In this document: positions 1 to 7,209 of the stretch, piece after piece | How the letters are laid out: each line of letters starts with the position of its first letter | Position numbering within the stretch: position 1 is the first letter of the stretch | Assembly (NCBI GenBank): GCA_965364515.1 | Contig: CBDTXZ010000011.1 | Span: forward strand, 1 to 34,012 | Length of the DNA stretch: 34,012 nucleotides | From: JAHEDH01 sp965364515 | GTDB lineage: Bacteria; Actinomycetota; Acidimicrobiia; Spongiisociales; ZC4RG35 | Reading direction: 5' to 3' | The notes under the pieces: model-generated | Databases searched by the model: none | What the model was told of the DNA's origin: nothing | What the model saw: the letters and a program-made list of their open reading frames with translations, nothing else | Position numbers and translations under genes: made by a program

Positions 1-1
1 C

Positions 2-1132
2 ATGGAGGCGGCGTTCGTCGACTTCGGCGCCGCCAAGAACGGCGTCGTGTACGCGTCCGACGTCCAGATCGACCAGGAGAAGTTCGGCAAGCGCCGGCCC
101 CGGATCGAAGAGGTGCTCAAGGTCGGCGATCAGATCCTGGTGCAGGTCGTCAAGGACGCCATGGGAGCCAAGGGAGCGCGACTCACCGGGCAGCCGTCGC
201 TCCCGGGTCGCTATCTCGTGCTGGTACCCGATTCCGATGCCCAGGGCATATCTCGGCGTCTGCCGGAGAACGAGCGGAGCCGCCTTCGGGAGGTGATCTC
301 GAAGGTGAAGCCGAAGGGATACGGAGTGATCGTTCGCACCGCCGCGCTCCACGCCTCCGACGAAGAGATCGCCGCCGACATCTCTCGCCTCCTCAAGAAC
401 TGGGAGCAGATCACGTCGGACGCCGAATCGGACGGGCGCGCCCCAAGAGTCGTCTACGAAGAGCCGGATCTGCTCATCCGGGTGATTCGTGAGCACTTCA
501 CGGCCGATTTCCGGCGGATGCTCATCGACGACGACCAAGCACTCAAAGAGGTCAGCGACTATCTGGGCCGCACGGCCCCCGACCTGGTCGCGAAGATCAG
601 CAAATACGACGATGAGCTCCCCCTGTTCGAGCGGTACCACGTCGAAGACCAACTCCGGAAGGCGCTCGACCGTCGGGTATACCTGCCGTCGGGGGGTCAC
701 CTCGTGATCGACCGAACCGAAGCGCTCACGGTGATCGACGTGAACACGGGCAAGTTCGTCGGATCGTCCAACCTCGAAGACACGGTTCTGCAGAACAACC
801 TCGAGGCGGCCGAAGAGATCGGACGTCAGCTGCGGCTGCGCGACATCGGCGGGATCATCGTCATCGACTTCATCGACATGGAGGTCGAGAAGAACCAGCA
901 GATGGTGCTCCGCCGGCTCAAGGAGACGCTGGCCAGGGACAAGACCAGGACCCAGGTGTTCGACGTGTCCCATCTGGGGTTGGTCGAGATGACCCGAAAG
1001 AACGTCTCCGCCGGGCTTCTCGAATCCTTCTCCGAACAGTGTCCTCACTGTGAAGGCAGGGGAGTGCTCCTCCACGAGGAAGCCGCCACCCATGCCGTCC
1101 CGATCAGCGGCACTGCCGAAGACGTGGACTGA
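2..1132 (+). CDS. rne: Ribonuclease E/G, C-terminal part (5' end outside the window)
   Basis: Endoribonuclease of the RNase E/G family, which cuts single-stranded RNA during rRNA processing and mRNA decay. The visible 376 residues begin inside the S1 RNA-binding domain (EAAFVDFGAAKNGVVYASD), so the true start lies upstream and the first ATG is only an internal Met. The catalytic DNase I-like domain follows, with the Mg-binding aspartate motifs TVIDVNTGKFVG (about residue 245) and IIVIDFIDME (about 288). Near the end is the CPHC zinc-link motif (about 346), used for dimer and tetramer assembly. The protein ends about 25 residues after that motif, so there is no long C-terminal degradosome scaffold, as in RNase G. 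It lies 241 nt upstream of rplU, the usual actinobacterial order. The family is certain; the choice between rne and rng is not, because the N-terminus is missing. Confidence 0.93.
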   Translation: MEAAFVDFGAAKNGVVYASDVQIDQEKFGKRRPRIEEVLKVGDQILVQVVKDAMGAKGARLTGQPSLPGRYLVLVPDSDAQGISRRLPENERSRLREVISKVKPKGYGVIVRTAALHASDEEIAADISRLLKNWEQITSDAESDGRAPRVVYEEPDLLIRVIREHFTADFRRMLIDDDQALKEVSDYLGRTAPDLVAKISKYDDELPLFERYHVEDQLRKALDRRVYLPSGGHLVIDRTEALTVIDVNTGKFVGSSNLEDTVLQNNLEAAEEIGRQLRLRDIGGIIVIDFIDMEVEKNQQMVLRRLKETLARDKTRTQVFDVSHLGLVEMTRKNVSAGLLESFSEQCPHCEGRGVLLHEEAATHAVPISGTAEDVD

Positions 1133-1373
1133 AGGCGGCTCGCCTGGCGGCTCGCTGCCATCGGCTTTCGGCTGTCAGCCATCGGCTCCATGGAGGGTGT
1201 TCGCACTCGATTGGAGTCCGAGCCACGCGAGCCCGTGCGCATGACGTTCCACTGTGCGCGCGGCCGACGGCTGAAAGCCGACAGCACGGTGGGCGAACAC
1301 ACGGCAAACCCGCTTTGCCCAAAGGTGCGCGCCGTAGTACATTGACGCCGACCCCCCTCTCAGAGGTTTTTCC
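1133..1373. other. rne-rplU intergenic region with imperfect inverted repeats
   Basis: No convincing gene is present in these 241 nt. It holds two related blocks in opposite orientation, around 1161-1187 (core GGCTTTCGGCTGTCAGCC) and 1262-1284 (core GGCTGAAAGCCGACAGC). A second short inverted pair is GTGTTCGC near 1197-1204 and GCGAACAC near 1293-1300. The pairs occur in the order A-B-A'-B', so they cannot form one simple nested hairpin. A small hairpin, GGCAAA-CCCGC-TTTGCC at 1303-1319, abuts the predicted rplU promoter and may end rne transcripts. The blocks resemble a dispersed intergenic repeat, but no second copy was seen elsewhere in the window. Confidence 0.45.
1315..1343 (+). promoter_or_regulatory. 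Predicted promoter of rplU-rpmA-obgE-proB
   Basis: TTGCCC at 1315-1320 and TACATT at 1338-1343 are separated by 17 nt, a good sigma-70-type (SigA/HrdB) match. The rplU ATG is 30 nt beyond the -10. The same -35 hexamer and a near-identical -10 precede the tRNA-Ala gene at 32707-32736, which supports both. The -35 lies in the right arm of the 1303-1319 hairpin, so termination of rne and initiation for rplU may be physically linked. Confidence 0.5.
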
Positions 1374-1778
1374 ATGTATGCCATCATCAAGTCGGGTGGA
1401 AAACAGGCCAAGGTGAGTCCCGGTGACGTCATCGAGGTCGAGCTGCTCCACACGACCGAAGACAACGTCTCCTTCACCCCGATCCTGATCGTCGACGACG
1501 AAGGATCCACGATCACCGACAAGGACAGCCTCTCGAAGGCTTCCGTCACCGCCAAGGTGCTCGGGGACGTCAAGGGCCCGAAGATCGACATCTTCAAATA
1601 CAAGAACAAGACCGGCTACCGCCGCCGGATGGGTCACCGCCAGCAGTACACCTCGCTCGAGGTGACCGGCATCGACCTCCCCGGTGGAACCAAGAAGTCG
1701 AAGAAGTCGGAGCCGGCCAAGGCTCCCGCCGCCGAGAAGACCGAGGCGCCCGTCGAGGCGTCCTCCGAGGAGGAATGA
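1374..1778 (+). CDS. rplU: Large ribosomal subunit protein bL21
   Basis: Structural protein of the 50S subunit that binds 23S rRNA. The 134-residue product starts with the family signature MYAIIKSGGKQ and carries the conserved C-terminal rRNA-binding stretch YKNKTGYRRRMGHRQ (about residues 81-95). Typical bL21 is about 100-105 residues. The extra 30 or so residues form a low-complexity Lys/Ala/Pro/Glu tail ending in SSEEE, as seen in several actinobacterial L21 proteins. The start follows from the family N-terminus, although the SD sequence (AGAGG near 1361) is weak. The GAG GAG GAA codons of the tail form the Shine-Dalgarno sequence of rpmA, which begins 3 nt after the stop. Confidence 0.97.
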   Translation: MYAIIKSGGKQAKVSPGDVIEVELLHTTEDNVSFTPILIVDDEGSTITDKDSLSKASVTAKVLGDVKGPKIDIFKYKNKTGYRRRMGHRQQYTSLEVTGIDLPGGTKKSKKSEPAKAPAAEKTEAPVEASSEEE

Positions 1779-1781
1779 ACC

Positions 1782-2033
1782 ATGTCGAAGACAAAAGCAG
1801 GCGGCTCCAGCAAGAACGGGCGTGACTCGCGCGCCCAGCGTCTCGGTCCAAAGGTGTTCGACGGGCAGACCGTCAACGCCGGTGCCGTGATCGTTCGTCA
1901 GCGGGGCACCCGCATCCACCCCGGCGTCAACGTCGGTCGTGGAAGCGATGACACACTGTTCGCAATGGCTGAGGGCACCGTCAAGTACACGACACGGAAC
2001 AACCGTCGTCTGGTCGACGTCCTCTCCGACTGA
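1782..2033 (+). CDS. rpmA: Large ribosomal subunit protein bL27
   Basis: 50S protein whose N-terminal tail reaches the peptidyl-transferase centre. The 83-residue product has the expected length and the motifs KAGGSSKNGRDS, QRGTRIHPGVNVGRGSDDTLFA and GTVKY. The N-terminus (MSKTKAGGSS) is the directly usable form and lacks the cleavable extension known from Firmicutes L27. A strong SD, GAGGAGGAA at 1767-1775, lies inside the end of rplU with a 6-nt spacer. obgE follows after 15 nt, so rplU, rpmA and obgE are probably cotranscribed. Confidence 0.97.
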   Translation: MSKTKAGGSSKNGRDSRAQRLGPKVFDGQTVNAGAVIVRQRGTRIHPGVNVGRGSDDTLFAMAEGTVKYTTRNNRRLVDVLSD

Positions 2034-2048
2034 TCGAGTTCCGGTCGC

Positions 2049-3311
2049 ATGTTCGTCGACCGGACACAGGTACACGCCCGCGCCGGGAACGGAGGTGCGG
2101 GCGTCGCCGCGTTCGTGAGGGCAAAGGGGAAGCCGCAGGGGAAGCCGACCGGCGGCAATGGTGGTGACGGCGGCGACGTGGTCTTCCGTGCCGACGAAGG
2201 CGTCAGCACGCTGCTGACCTACCGTCGGCATCCTCATCACAAAGCAGGCTCTGGGACGCACGGTACCGGCGATTTCCAGCACGGACGAGGAGGTGACGAC
2301 CTCGTCCTCCCGGTGCCACCCGGCACCACGATCTATGACGAATCCGGCCGCATGATCGCAGATCTGGTCGAACCGGGTCAGCAGGTGGTCGTGCTCAAGG
2401 GGGGACGCGGAGGCCGAGGCAATGCCGCGTTCGTCTCTCCCAAGCGTCGAGCGCCTTCGATCTGCGAACAGGGCGAGTATGGCGCCGAGGAGACGTACAC
2501 ACTCGAGCTCAAGCTGATGGCCGATGCCGCACTCGTGGGCTTCCCGAATGCGGGCAAGTCGACGTTCATCGCCAGCGTGTCGGCTGCCAGGCCGAAGATC
2601 GCCGACTACCCCTTCACGACCCTCGAGCCCAATCTCGGGGTCGTTGCATTCGATGACCAGGAGTTCGTGCTGGCCGACATCCCCGGGCTCATCGAGGGCG
2701 CTGCGGAAGGCAAGGGTCTCGGTCACGAGTTCCTCAGGCACACCGAGCGCGCCCAGGTCCTGGTGATCCTCCTGGATCCGGCAATCACGGCCACGGATCC
2801 CGTCGACGTGCAACGTGACGTCCTTCTCGGGGAGCTCGGTGACTTCTCACCGCAATTGCTGGAGCGTCCGCGGGTGTTCGCCGTCACGAAGGCGGATCTC
2901 CCCGGCGCTGCGGAAGCGGCCCTGGCGGTGCCCGGCGCCCATCTCATCTCGTCGATCACGGGGGAGGGTGTCAAGGAGCTGCTGTATGCGATCGGTGCAC
3001 TGGTCGACCAGGCGGAGCGGGCCCGACCGGAACGTGAAGGGTATGTCCTGCACCGGCCGGTTCGCCCGCAGTTCTCGGTCGAACGATCCGGTGACGTGTG
3101 GGTGGTGGAAGGAATCGGAGCCCAGCGGGCCGTCCGCTTCGCCGACCTGACCAACCCGCAGGCGGCAGACATGGCGGCCGAGCGCCTCGAGCGGCTCGGG
3201 GTCGAAGCCGCCCTGATCGAAGCAGGTGCCGAGGAGGGTGACACGGTGAGGATCGGCGCACTCGAGTTCGAGTTCATCACCTACGAGGACGAAGAGGAGG
3301 AGGAGCAATGA
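2049..3311 (+). CDS. obgE: GTPase Obg (ObgE/CgtA)
   Basis: Essential GTPase that associates with the 50S subunit and links ribosome maturation to growth and stress state. The 420 residues show three domains: the glycine-rich Obg fold (about 1-157, with runs such as GGNGGDGGDV and GGRGGRGN), the G domain (about 158-325), and a C-terminal OCT domain (about 335-412). The G domain has P-loop GFPNAGKS at 164-171, switch II DIPGLIEGA at 210-218, and the TKAD specificity motif. The protein ends in a run of Glu residues, and those GAG repeats supply the SD of proB. Its TGA overlaps the proB ATG (ATGA), which implies translational coupling. Confidence 0.97.
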   Translation: MFVDRTQVHARAGNGGAGVAAFVRAKGKPQGKPTGGNGGDGGDVVFRADEGVSTLLTYRRHPHHKAGSGTHGTGDFQHGRGGDDLVLPVPPGTTIYDESGRMIADLVEPGQQVVVLKGGRGGRGNAAFVSPKRRAPSICEQGEYGAEETYTLELKLMADAALVGFPNAGKSTFIASVSAARPKIADYPFTTLEPNLGVVAFDDQEFVLADIPGLIEGAAEGKGLGHEFLRHTERAQVLVILLDPAITATDPVDVQRDVLLGELGDFSPQLLERPRVFAVTKADLPGAAEAALAVPGAHLISSITGEGVKELLYAIGALVDQAERARPEREGYVLHRPVRPQFSVERSGDVWVVEGIGAQRAVRFADLTNPQAADMAAERLERLGVEAALIEAGAEEGDTVRIGALEFEFITYEDEEEEEQ

Positions 3312-4408
3312 GGCACGCCACCGCTCGGGGCGGCGTCGTGGTCGCAAAAGTCGGTTCGTCCTCGCTCACCAACGACGGCCTGAGCTTGAACGACGAGGCG
3401 ATCGGCCGGATCGTTCGACAGGTCTCCGATTCGTGGCGGGCGGGGTATCCAACCGTCCTCGTGACCTCGGCTGCCGTCGCCGCCGGGCTCGGAGCGATGG
3501 GACGCTCGGCACGACCGCCCGATGTCCCGAGTCTGCAGGTCGCCGCAGCCGTCGGGCAGGGTCGCCTGATGGAGCGTTACAGCAGGGCGTTTGCCGAGCA
3601 GGGCATGATGGCGGGCCAGATCCTGCTCACGAAGTCGGTGCTCGCCGATCGCGAGCAGTACCTCCATGCCCGTCAGGCGCTCGAACGGATGCTCGCGGAG
3701 CGGGTGGTTCCGATCGTGAACGAGAACGACACGGTCGCGGTGGAAGAGCTCCGGCTCGGCGACAACGATCGAATGGCTGCCCTGGTCGCTCATCTGGTGC
3801 GTGCAGAGCTGCTCGTTCTGCTCACGGACACCGCCGGGCTTCTCTCGGCCGATCCTCGAGTCGACGAGACGGCGACATTGCTCTCCGAGATATCCCACAC
3901 GGACCAGCTCCTCGACGATCTGATGGGGGCGAAATCGGGACCGCTCGGATCGGGTGGAGTCGGCTCGAAGATCGCAGCAGCGAGGATGGCCGCGTGGTCT
4001 GGTGTTCCCACGGTCATCGGCCCTTCCCGCATGGACGACGCGCTCGCCAGGGCCGTTGCGGGCGAAGAGGTCGGGACCTGGGTCGACCCGCGACGCGAGC
4101 GCATCCCGGCCCGGAAGTTGTGGATCGCCTTCGGCCAGCCGTCCGAGGGAGCCGTGTCGATCGACGAAGGAGCCCGCGTCGCACTGCAGGAGAACGGCCG
4201 GTCGTTGCTCGGTGTCGGGGTGCGGAAGGTGCACGGCGGCTTCGACCTCGGTTCTGCGGTGGAGATACTCGGCAGCGACGGAGAGCTGGTGGGCAAGGGC
4301 ATCGTCCGCGTGTCGGCATCCGACCTCGTGAGGGCGATCAGCGGGGATGGCCCCGAGCCGGGCCTGGTCGTCGTTCACCGCGACGACCTGGTCGTGCTCT
4401 CCAGCTGA
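3308..4408 (+). CDS. proB: Glutamate 5-kinase
   Basis: Cytoplasmic kinase for the first step of proline synthesis, making gamma-glutamyl phosphate from glutamate and ATP. The 366 residues include the amino-acid kinase domain (about 10-255) with VVAKVGSSSLT near the N-terminus, IVNENDTVAVEEL and LLTDTAGLLSADPR in the middle, and GGVGSKIAAARMA, which belongs to the substrate and nucleotide sites. A C-terminal PUA domain (about 275-360) completes the usual full-length form. The start overlaps the obgE stop by 4 nt. The usual partner proA (gamma-glutamyl phosphate reductase) does not follow. Instead a convergent gene ends 2 nt downstream, so proA must be elsewhere or absent. Confidence 0.96.
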   Translation: MRHATARGGVVVAKVGSSSLTNDGLSLNDEAIGRIVRQVSDSWRAGYPTVLVTSAAVAAGLGAMGRSARPPDVPSLQVAAAVGQGRLMERYSRAFAEQGMMAGQILLTKSVLADREQYLHARQALERMLAERVVPIVNENDTVAVEELRLGDNDRMAALVAHLVRAELLVLLTDTAGLLSADPRVDETATLLSEISHTDQLLDDLMGAKSGPLGSGGVGSKIAAARMAAWSGVPTVIGPSRMDDALARAVAGEEVGTWVDPRRERIPARKLWIAFGQPSEGAVSIDEGARVALQENGRSLLGVGVRKVHGGFDLGSAVEILGSDGELVGKGIVRVSASDLVRAISGDGPEPGLVVVHRDDLVVLSS

Positions 4409-4409
4409 C

Positions 4410-4430
4410 GCTACCGGTCCCGTCGGTAGC
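4410..4430. terminator. Hairpin shared by two convergent gene ends
   Basis: A perfect 7-bp stem, GCTACCG (4410-4416) and CGGTAGC (4424-4430), with a 7-nt loop starts 2 nt after the proB stop. It lies within the last codons of the opposite-strand gene. There is no T-tract on either side, so intrinsic termination would be weak. The position between convergent genes is the main support. Confidence 0.4.
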
Positions 4431-4929
4431 GCGGCCGGCGACCCAGGCGATACAGGACGAGCCCGATGGCGCCCAGCACGACGCCGGTCGTGGCCGCCAG
4501 TGGCGAGGCGGGCCGGGTTTCGATCGGCCTCGCCCGCTCGATCAGTCTGACCTCACTGCCGGCGATGAACGTCTCACCCTGGTCGTCCGGGCTGTTGTGC
4601 AGGAACGTCCCCGTCACCTCGACGATCGGACCTCGTCGTCCGTAGCCGCCGGGGCCGCCCCACTCTTCAGACCACTCCGATCTCGGGATTCGCACACCGA
4701 TGCCCGTGTTCGTGCCTACGGGCTCTGATCGCTCGGCGAGTGGAATGGCCGCGTAGGGATCGTCGTTCAGCTGAAACCAGACCACGTCGTCTCTGGTCGA
4801 ATAGTCGCCGATGATCTCGCCGCTCACCGTCACGTCCTCGCCGTTCCAGGTTTCGGGGTCGGCGTCCAGCTCCGAGACCGGCACGATCGCGAGAGCGATG
4901 GTCAACACGAGACCGAGAACCGTCGTCAT
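4411..4929 (-). CDS. Exported or membrane-anchored OB-fold-like protein, coupled to trkH
   Basis: The 172-residue product has an N-terminal hydrophobic signal segment (MTTVLGLVLTIALAIVPVS). An extracytoplasmic part follows with an OB-fold-like start (WNGEDVTVSGEIIGD, then VVWFQLNDDPYAAIPL) and a second beta-rich stretch (GPIVEVTGTFLHNS). The C-terminus has one membrane span (about 145-163) and a very basic tail (RLGRRPRYRRDR). The start was chosen because its ATG overlaps the TGA of the upstream trkH as ATGA (4926-4929); a longer reading would run antiparallel through trkH. I know no function. Last place in the K+ uptake operon suggests an accessory role at the membrane, which is inference. 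Confidence 0.8.
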   Translation of the reverse strand: MTTVLGLVLTIALAIVPVSELDADPETWNGEDVTVSGEIIGDYSTRDDVVWFQLNDDPYAAIPLAERSEPVGTNTGIGVRIPRSEWSEEWGGPGGYGRRGPIVEVTGTFLHNSPDDQGETFIAGSEVRLIERARPIETRPASPLAATTGVVLGAIGLVLYRLGRRPRYRRDR

Positions 4930-6422
4930 CGCCCTTTCACCACCGACAGGCCGAAGCCGAGGAGAGCGAACACCGCGATGAACTCGAGCCTGCCGATCCA
5001 CATCTGGAAGATCATGATGATCTGGAGCACGACCGGCATGTCCGGGCTCACCACCCCGACCGAGAGCCCGACCGCGGCAGCGGCACTGACGGACTCGAAC
5101 AGCGATTCGGCCAGGCCGTACCCGTAGGCCAACCCGACCACGGCCCCGAGCAGGTAGAGGGCGACGTAGAGCAGGGAGACCGTCATGACCGAGTTGGCGA
5201 GCTCTGGTTCGAGCCGGTGTCGCCCGTACTGGAAGTAGGTCCTGCTGATGACCGTGCGGCTCGGAGTGAGAGCCTCGCGGACCGTCATGAGGACCGACTT
5301 GACCGTGAGGCCGATCCGGAGCGCCTTCACGCCGCCGGCAGTGGACGAGCTCATCCCTCCCAACGCCATCGCCACCGTCATCCCCCCGAAGGCCAGCCCG
5401 CTCCATCGGGCCAGCTCGGCGGAGCTCACATTTGCGAAGCCGGTGCCGGTGTGTGCCGAAACGAGCTGGAAGAAGCCGCGGCGGAGGAGCGAGCCGGCCT
5501 CCGTGTAGATGCCGGAGATCGCCAGCCCGGTCAGCGTGACCAGCAGCGTGACGGTGACGGTCGTTGCGAACGTCCGCACCTCGATGTTGTGGAGCAGTCC
5601 GGAGCGGCGTTGCCAGATCGCGTGATGGAGTCCGAAGCTCATCGCACCGGCCAGCATGAGTACCGCCACGACGGCTTCGAACGAGGCGGAGTGGTAGTAG
5701 GAGATGCTCGTGCTCTGGGGTGAGAACCCTCCGGTGTCGAACGCAGCCATGAAGATGGTGAAGCCGTGGAACAACGAGCGAGACCACTCGAAACCCTGAG
5801 CGATCACGCCGTCGATCGTGAGGGCGGTGATGCCGAGCAGGCCGTGCACGAGGCTCACGAGCCAGATGAATCGGGCGGTCGAGCCGACACTCGGGAAGAT
5901 GCGCTGGTCCCGCCCCTCTGCTTCATAGAGGGAGAGTGCTCCGGACGCCGAGAAGAACACGAGTGCTGCGAGCACGATTCCCTGGCCGCCGAGGAACTGC
6001 AGGGTGTGTCGCCATACGTTGGTCGAGGCTGCGAGGTGGTCGAGATCCTGGATCGTTGCGAGACCGGTTGTCGTGAGGCCGCTCATCGCGTCGAAGTAGG
6101 CGTCGACCAGATCTCCGTAGTGGCCGGACAGTGCCAGTGGGATCGCGCCGACCGCCGGCACGAGCAACCACACGAGCGAAACGACGATCAAGCCGTGACC
6201 CCATACAGGGTGTTTCTGGGTCTTGGGGGCCCAGTTCTCGGCGAGTCCGGCGAAGATCCCGGCGACGCCGATCATCAGAACCAGGTCTGTGGCCGGCTTC
6301 CACTCGCCCAGGGCCAGGGCCCACACGAGAGGGATGAGCCCGGCTGCTGCGACGACGGCCATGATCCGCCCCAGGTCTGCAGCAATCCGGCGGGCGTCTT
6401 CGAGAGTCGGTTTGAGCAGCAT
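4926..6422 (-). CDS. trkH: TrkH-type K+ transporter subunit (second copy)
   Basis: Membrane pore subunit of a Trk/Ktr potassium uptake system. The 498 residues show the four-repeat M1-P-M2 layout. The P-loop/filter regions are SGLTTTGLATI, AAFDTGGFSPQS, AHTGTGFANVSS and SAAAAVGLSVGVVSPDMP. After the first pore loop the sequence is QFLGGQGIVL, whereas most TrkH proteins, including the copy at 7891-9387, have QW(I/L)GGMG, so this is a divergent member. Its ATG overlaps the stop of a 44-residue membrane protein by 1 nt (TGATG at 6420-6424), and its TGA overlaps the next gene. K+ selectivity is inferred from the family. Confidence 0.93.
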   Translation of the reverse strand: MLLKPTLEDARRIAADLGRIMAVVAAAGLIPLVWALALGEWKPATDLVLMIGVAGIFAGLAENWAPKTQKHPVWGHGLIVVSLVWLLVPAVGAIPLALSGHYGDLVDAYFDAMSGLTTTGLATIQDLDHLAASTNVWRHTLQFLGGQGIVLAALVFFSASGALSLYEAEGRDQRIFPSVGSTARFIWLVSLVHGLLGITALTIDGVIAQGFEWSRSLFHGFTIFMAAFDTGGFSPQSTSISYYHSASFEAVVAVLMLAGAMSFGLHHAIWQRRSGLLHNIEVRTFATTVTVTLLVTLTGLAISGIYTEAGSLLRRGFFQLVSAHTGTGFANVSSAELARWSGLAFGGMTVAMALGGMSSSTAGGVKALRIGLTVKSVLMTVREALTPSRTVISRTYFQYGRHRLEPELANSVMTVSLLYVALYLLGAVVGLAYGYGLAESLFESVSAAAAVGLSVGVVSPDMPVVLQIIMIFQMWIGRLEFIAVFALLGFGLSVVKGR

Positions 6423-6556
6423 CAGACCAGCTGCGAAAGCACGATGGCGATGACCGCTCCGGCAGCGAAGAGCGCTGCGAGCGCCAGAATCTCGATCGTG
6501 ACGCCGTACGCCCCCTGGAGGAGGCTACGGAGTGCAGTGCGTATGCGCCGGAGCAT
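6422..6556 (-). CDS. 44-residue single-pass membrane protein between trkA and trkH
   Basis: A small gene encoding 44 residues, beginning MLRRIRTALRSLLQG and ending in SQLV. The first 15 residues are basic and could form an amphipathic helix; residues about 21-40 form one uninterrupted hydrophobic span (Ile/Leu/Ala/Val). Positive-inside rules predict the N-terminus in the cytoplasm. Its ATG overlaps the trkA stop by 1 nt (TGATG at 6554-6558) and its TGA overlaps the trkH ATG by 1 nt (6420-6424). Double coupling at exactly this spacing is strong evidence for a real gene. By analogy with KdpF in the Kdp K+ ATPase it may stabilise the TrkH-TrkA complex; that role is inference. I do not recognise the family. 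Confidence 0.75.
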   Translation of the reverse strand: MLRRIRTALRSLLQGAYGVTIEILALAALFAAGAVIAIVLSQLV

Positions 6557-7209
6557 CAACCCTGTCCTCGCAGCGCTGCCGTGACGTCGTCCTCCGAGCC
6601 GATCTGAGTGAGGACGACGACCCGGTCGCCAGGTTGGATCGGGGTGTCACCGGTCGGAACCCTGATCCCGTCGTCGTCCTCGAGGGCGACAACGATCGTG
6701 GAGGGCGGGAGGTCGACCTCGTGGACCCTGATCACTTGGGCATCATCCGGCACCAGTACCGTCATGAAGGTCATGGACGCCTCGCGGCCGATGGAGGCCT
6801 GGCCCATCTCGGCCAGTTCGAGTCGGTCGGTGATGATGCCGGCCAGGAGGTCCGTCACCGAGACATGCGGGATGTCCAGAGCCTTGAACGTGAGCCCGTT
6901 CTTCGGGTCGTTGAGTCGGGCGAGGAGCCGCTCGACTCCGAACGTGACTCGGACGAGTTCGCAAGCCACCAGGTTGTCCTCGTCGATTCCGGTGAGGGCC
7001 AGGAAGAAGTCGTCGGGCCTGATGCCGATCTCGTTGAGCAGAGCGAGGTCGGTCCCGTCACCCTGCAGGACCAGGATGTCGGTCGAGTTGGCCAGACCGG
7101 CTGCCCGTGCTGGATCGGACTCGATGACCATGACACCGTGTCCCGCCTGGTCGAGGTCGCGGGCGATCTGGCCTCCCACCTTGCCGCCGCCCATGACGAT
7201 CAGCCTCAT
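6556..7209 (-). CDS. trkA: TrkA family K+ uptake regulator, single RCK unit (second of pair)
   Basis: Cytoplasmic gating subunit that binds NAD(H) or another nucleotide and controls the TrkH pore. The 217 residues comprise an RCK_N Rossmann domain (about 1-125) with the dinucleotide loop MGGGKVGGQIA and an acidic residue after strand 2 (VMVIESD), then an RCK_C domain (about 135-215). Its ATG overlaps the stop of the preceding trkA as ATGA (7206-7209), and its TGA overlaps the ATG of the 44-residue protein. It probably pairs with its neighbour of the same length to form a hetero-octameric ring. That pairing is inference from the coupling. Confidence 0.92.
   Translation of the reverse strand: MRLIVMGGGKVGGQIARDLDQAGHGVMVIESDPARAAGLANSTDILVLQGDGTDLALLNEIGIRPDDFFLALTGIDEDNLVACELVRVTFGVERLLARLNDPKNGLTFKALDIPHVSVTDLLAGIITDRLELAEMGQASIGREASMTFMTVLVPDDAQVIRVHEVDLPPSTIVVALEDDDGIRVPTGDTPIQPGDRVVVLTQIGSEDDVTAALRGQG

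Noticed and set aside
1104..2813. Long minus-strand open frame opposite rplU, rpmA and obgE
   Set aside because: It is antisense to three certain genes, has no recognisable domain and reflects high GC content.
3281..4378. Minus-strand open frame covering proB
   Set aside because: It mirrors the proB coding frame and shows no protein family features.
4930..5787. N-terminal extension of the OB-fold-like gene into trkH
   Set aside because: The extension is an out-of-frame reading of trkH; the ATG overlapping the trkH stop is the better start.
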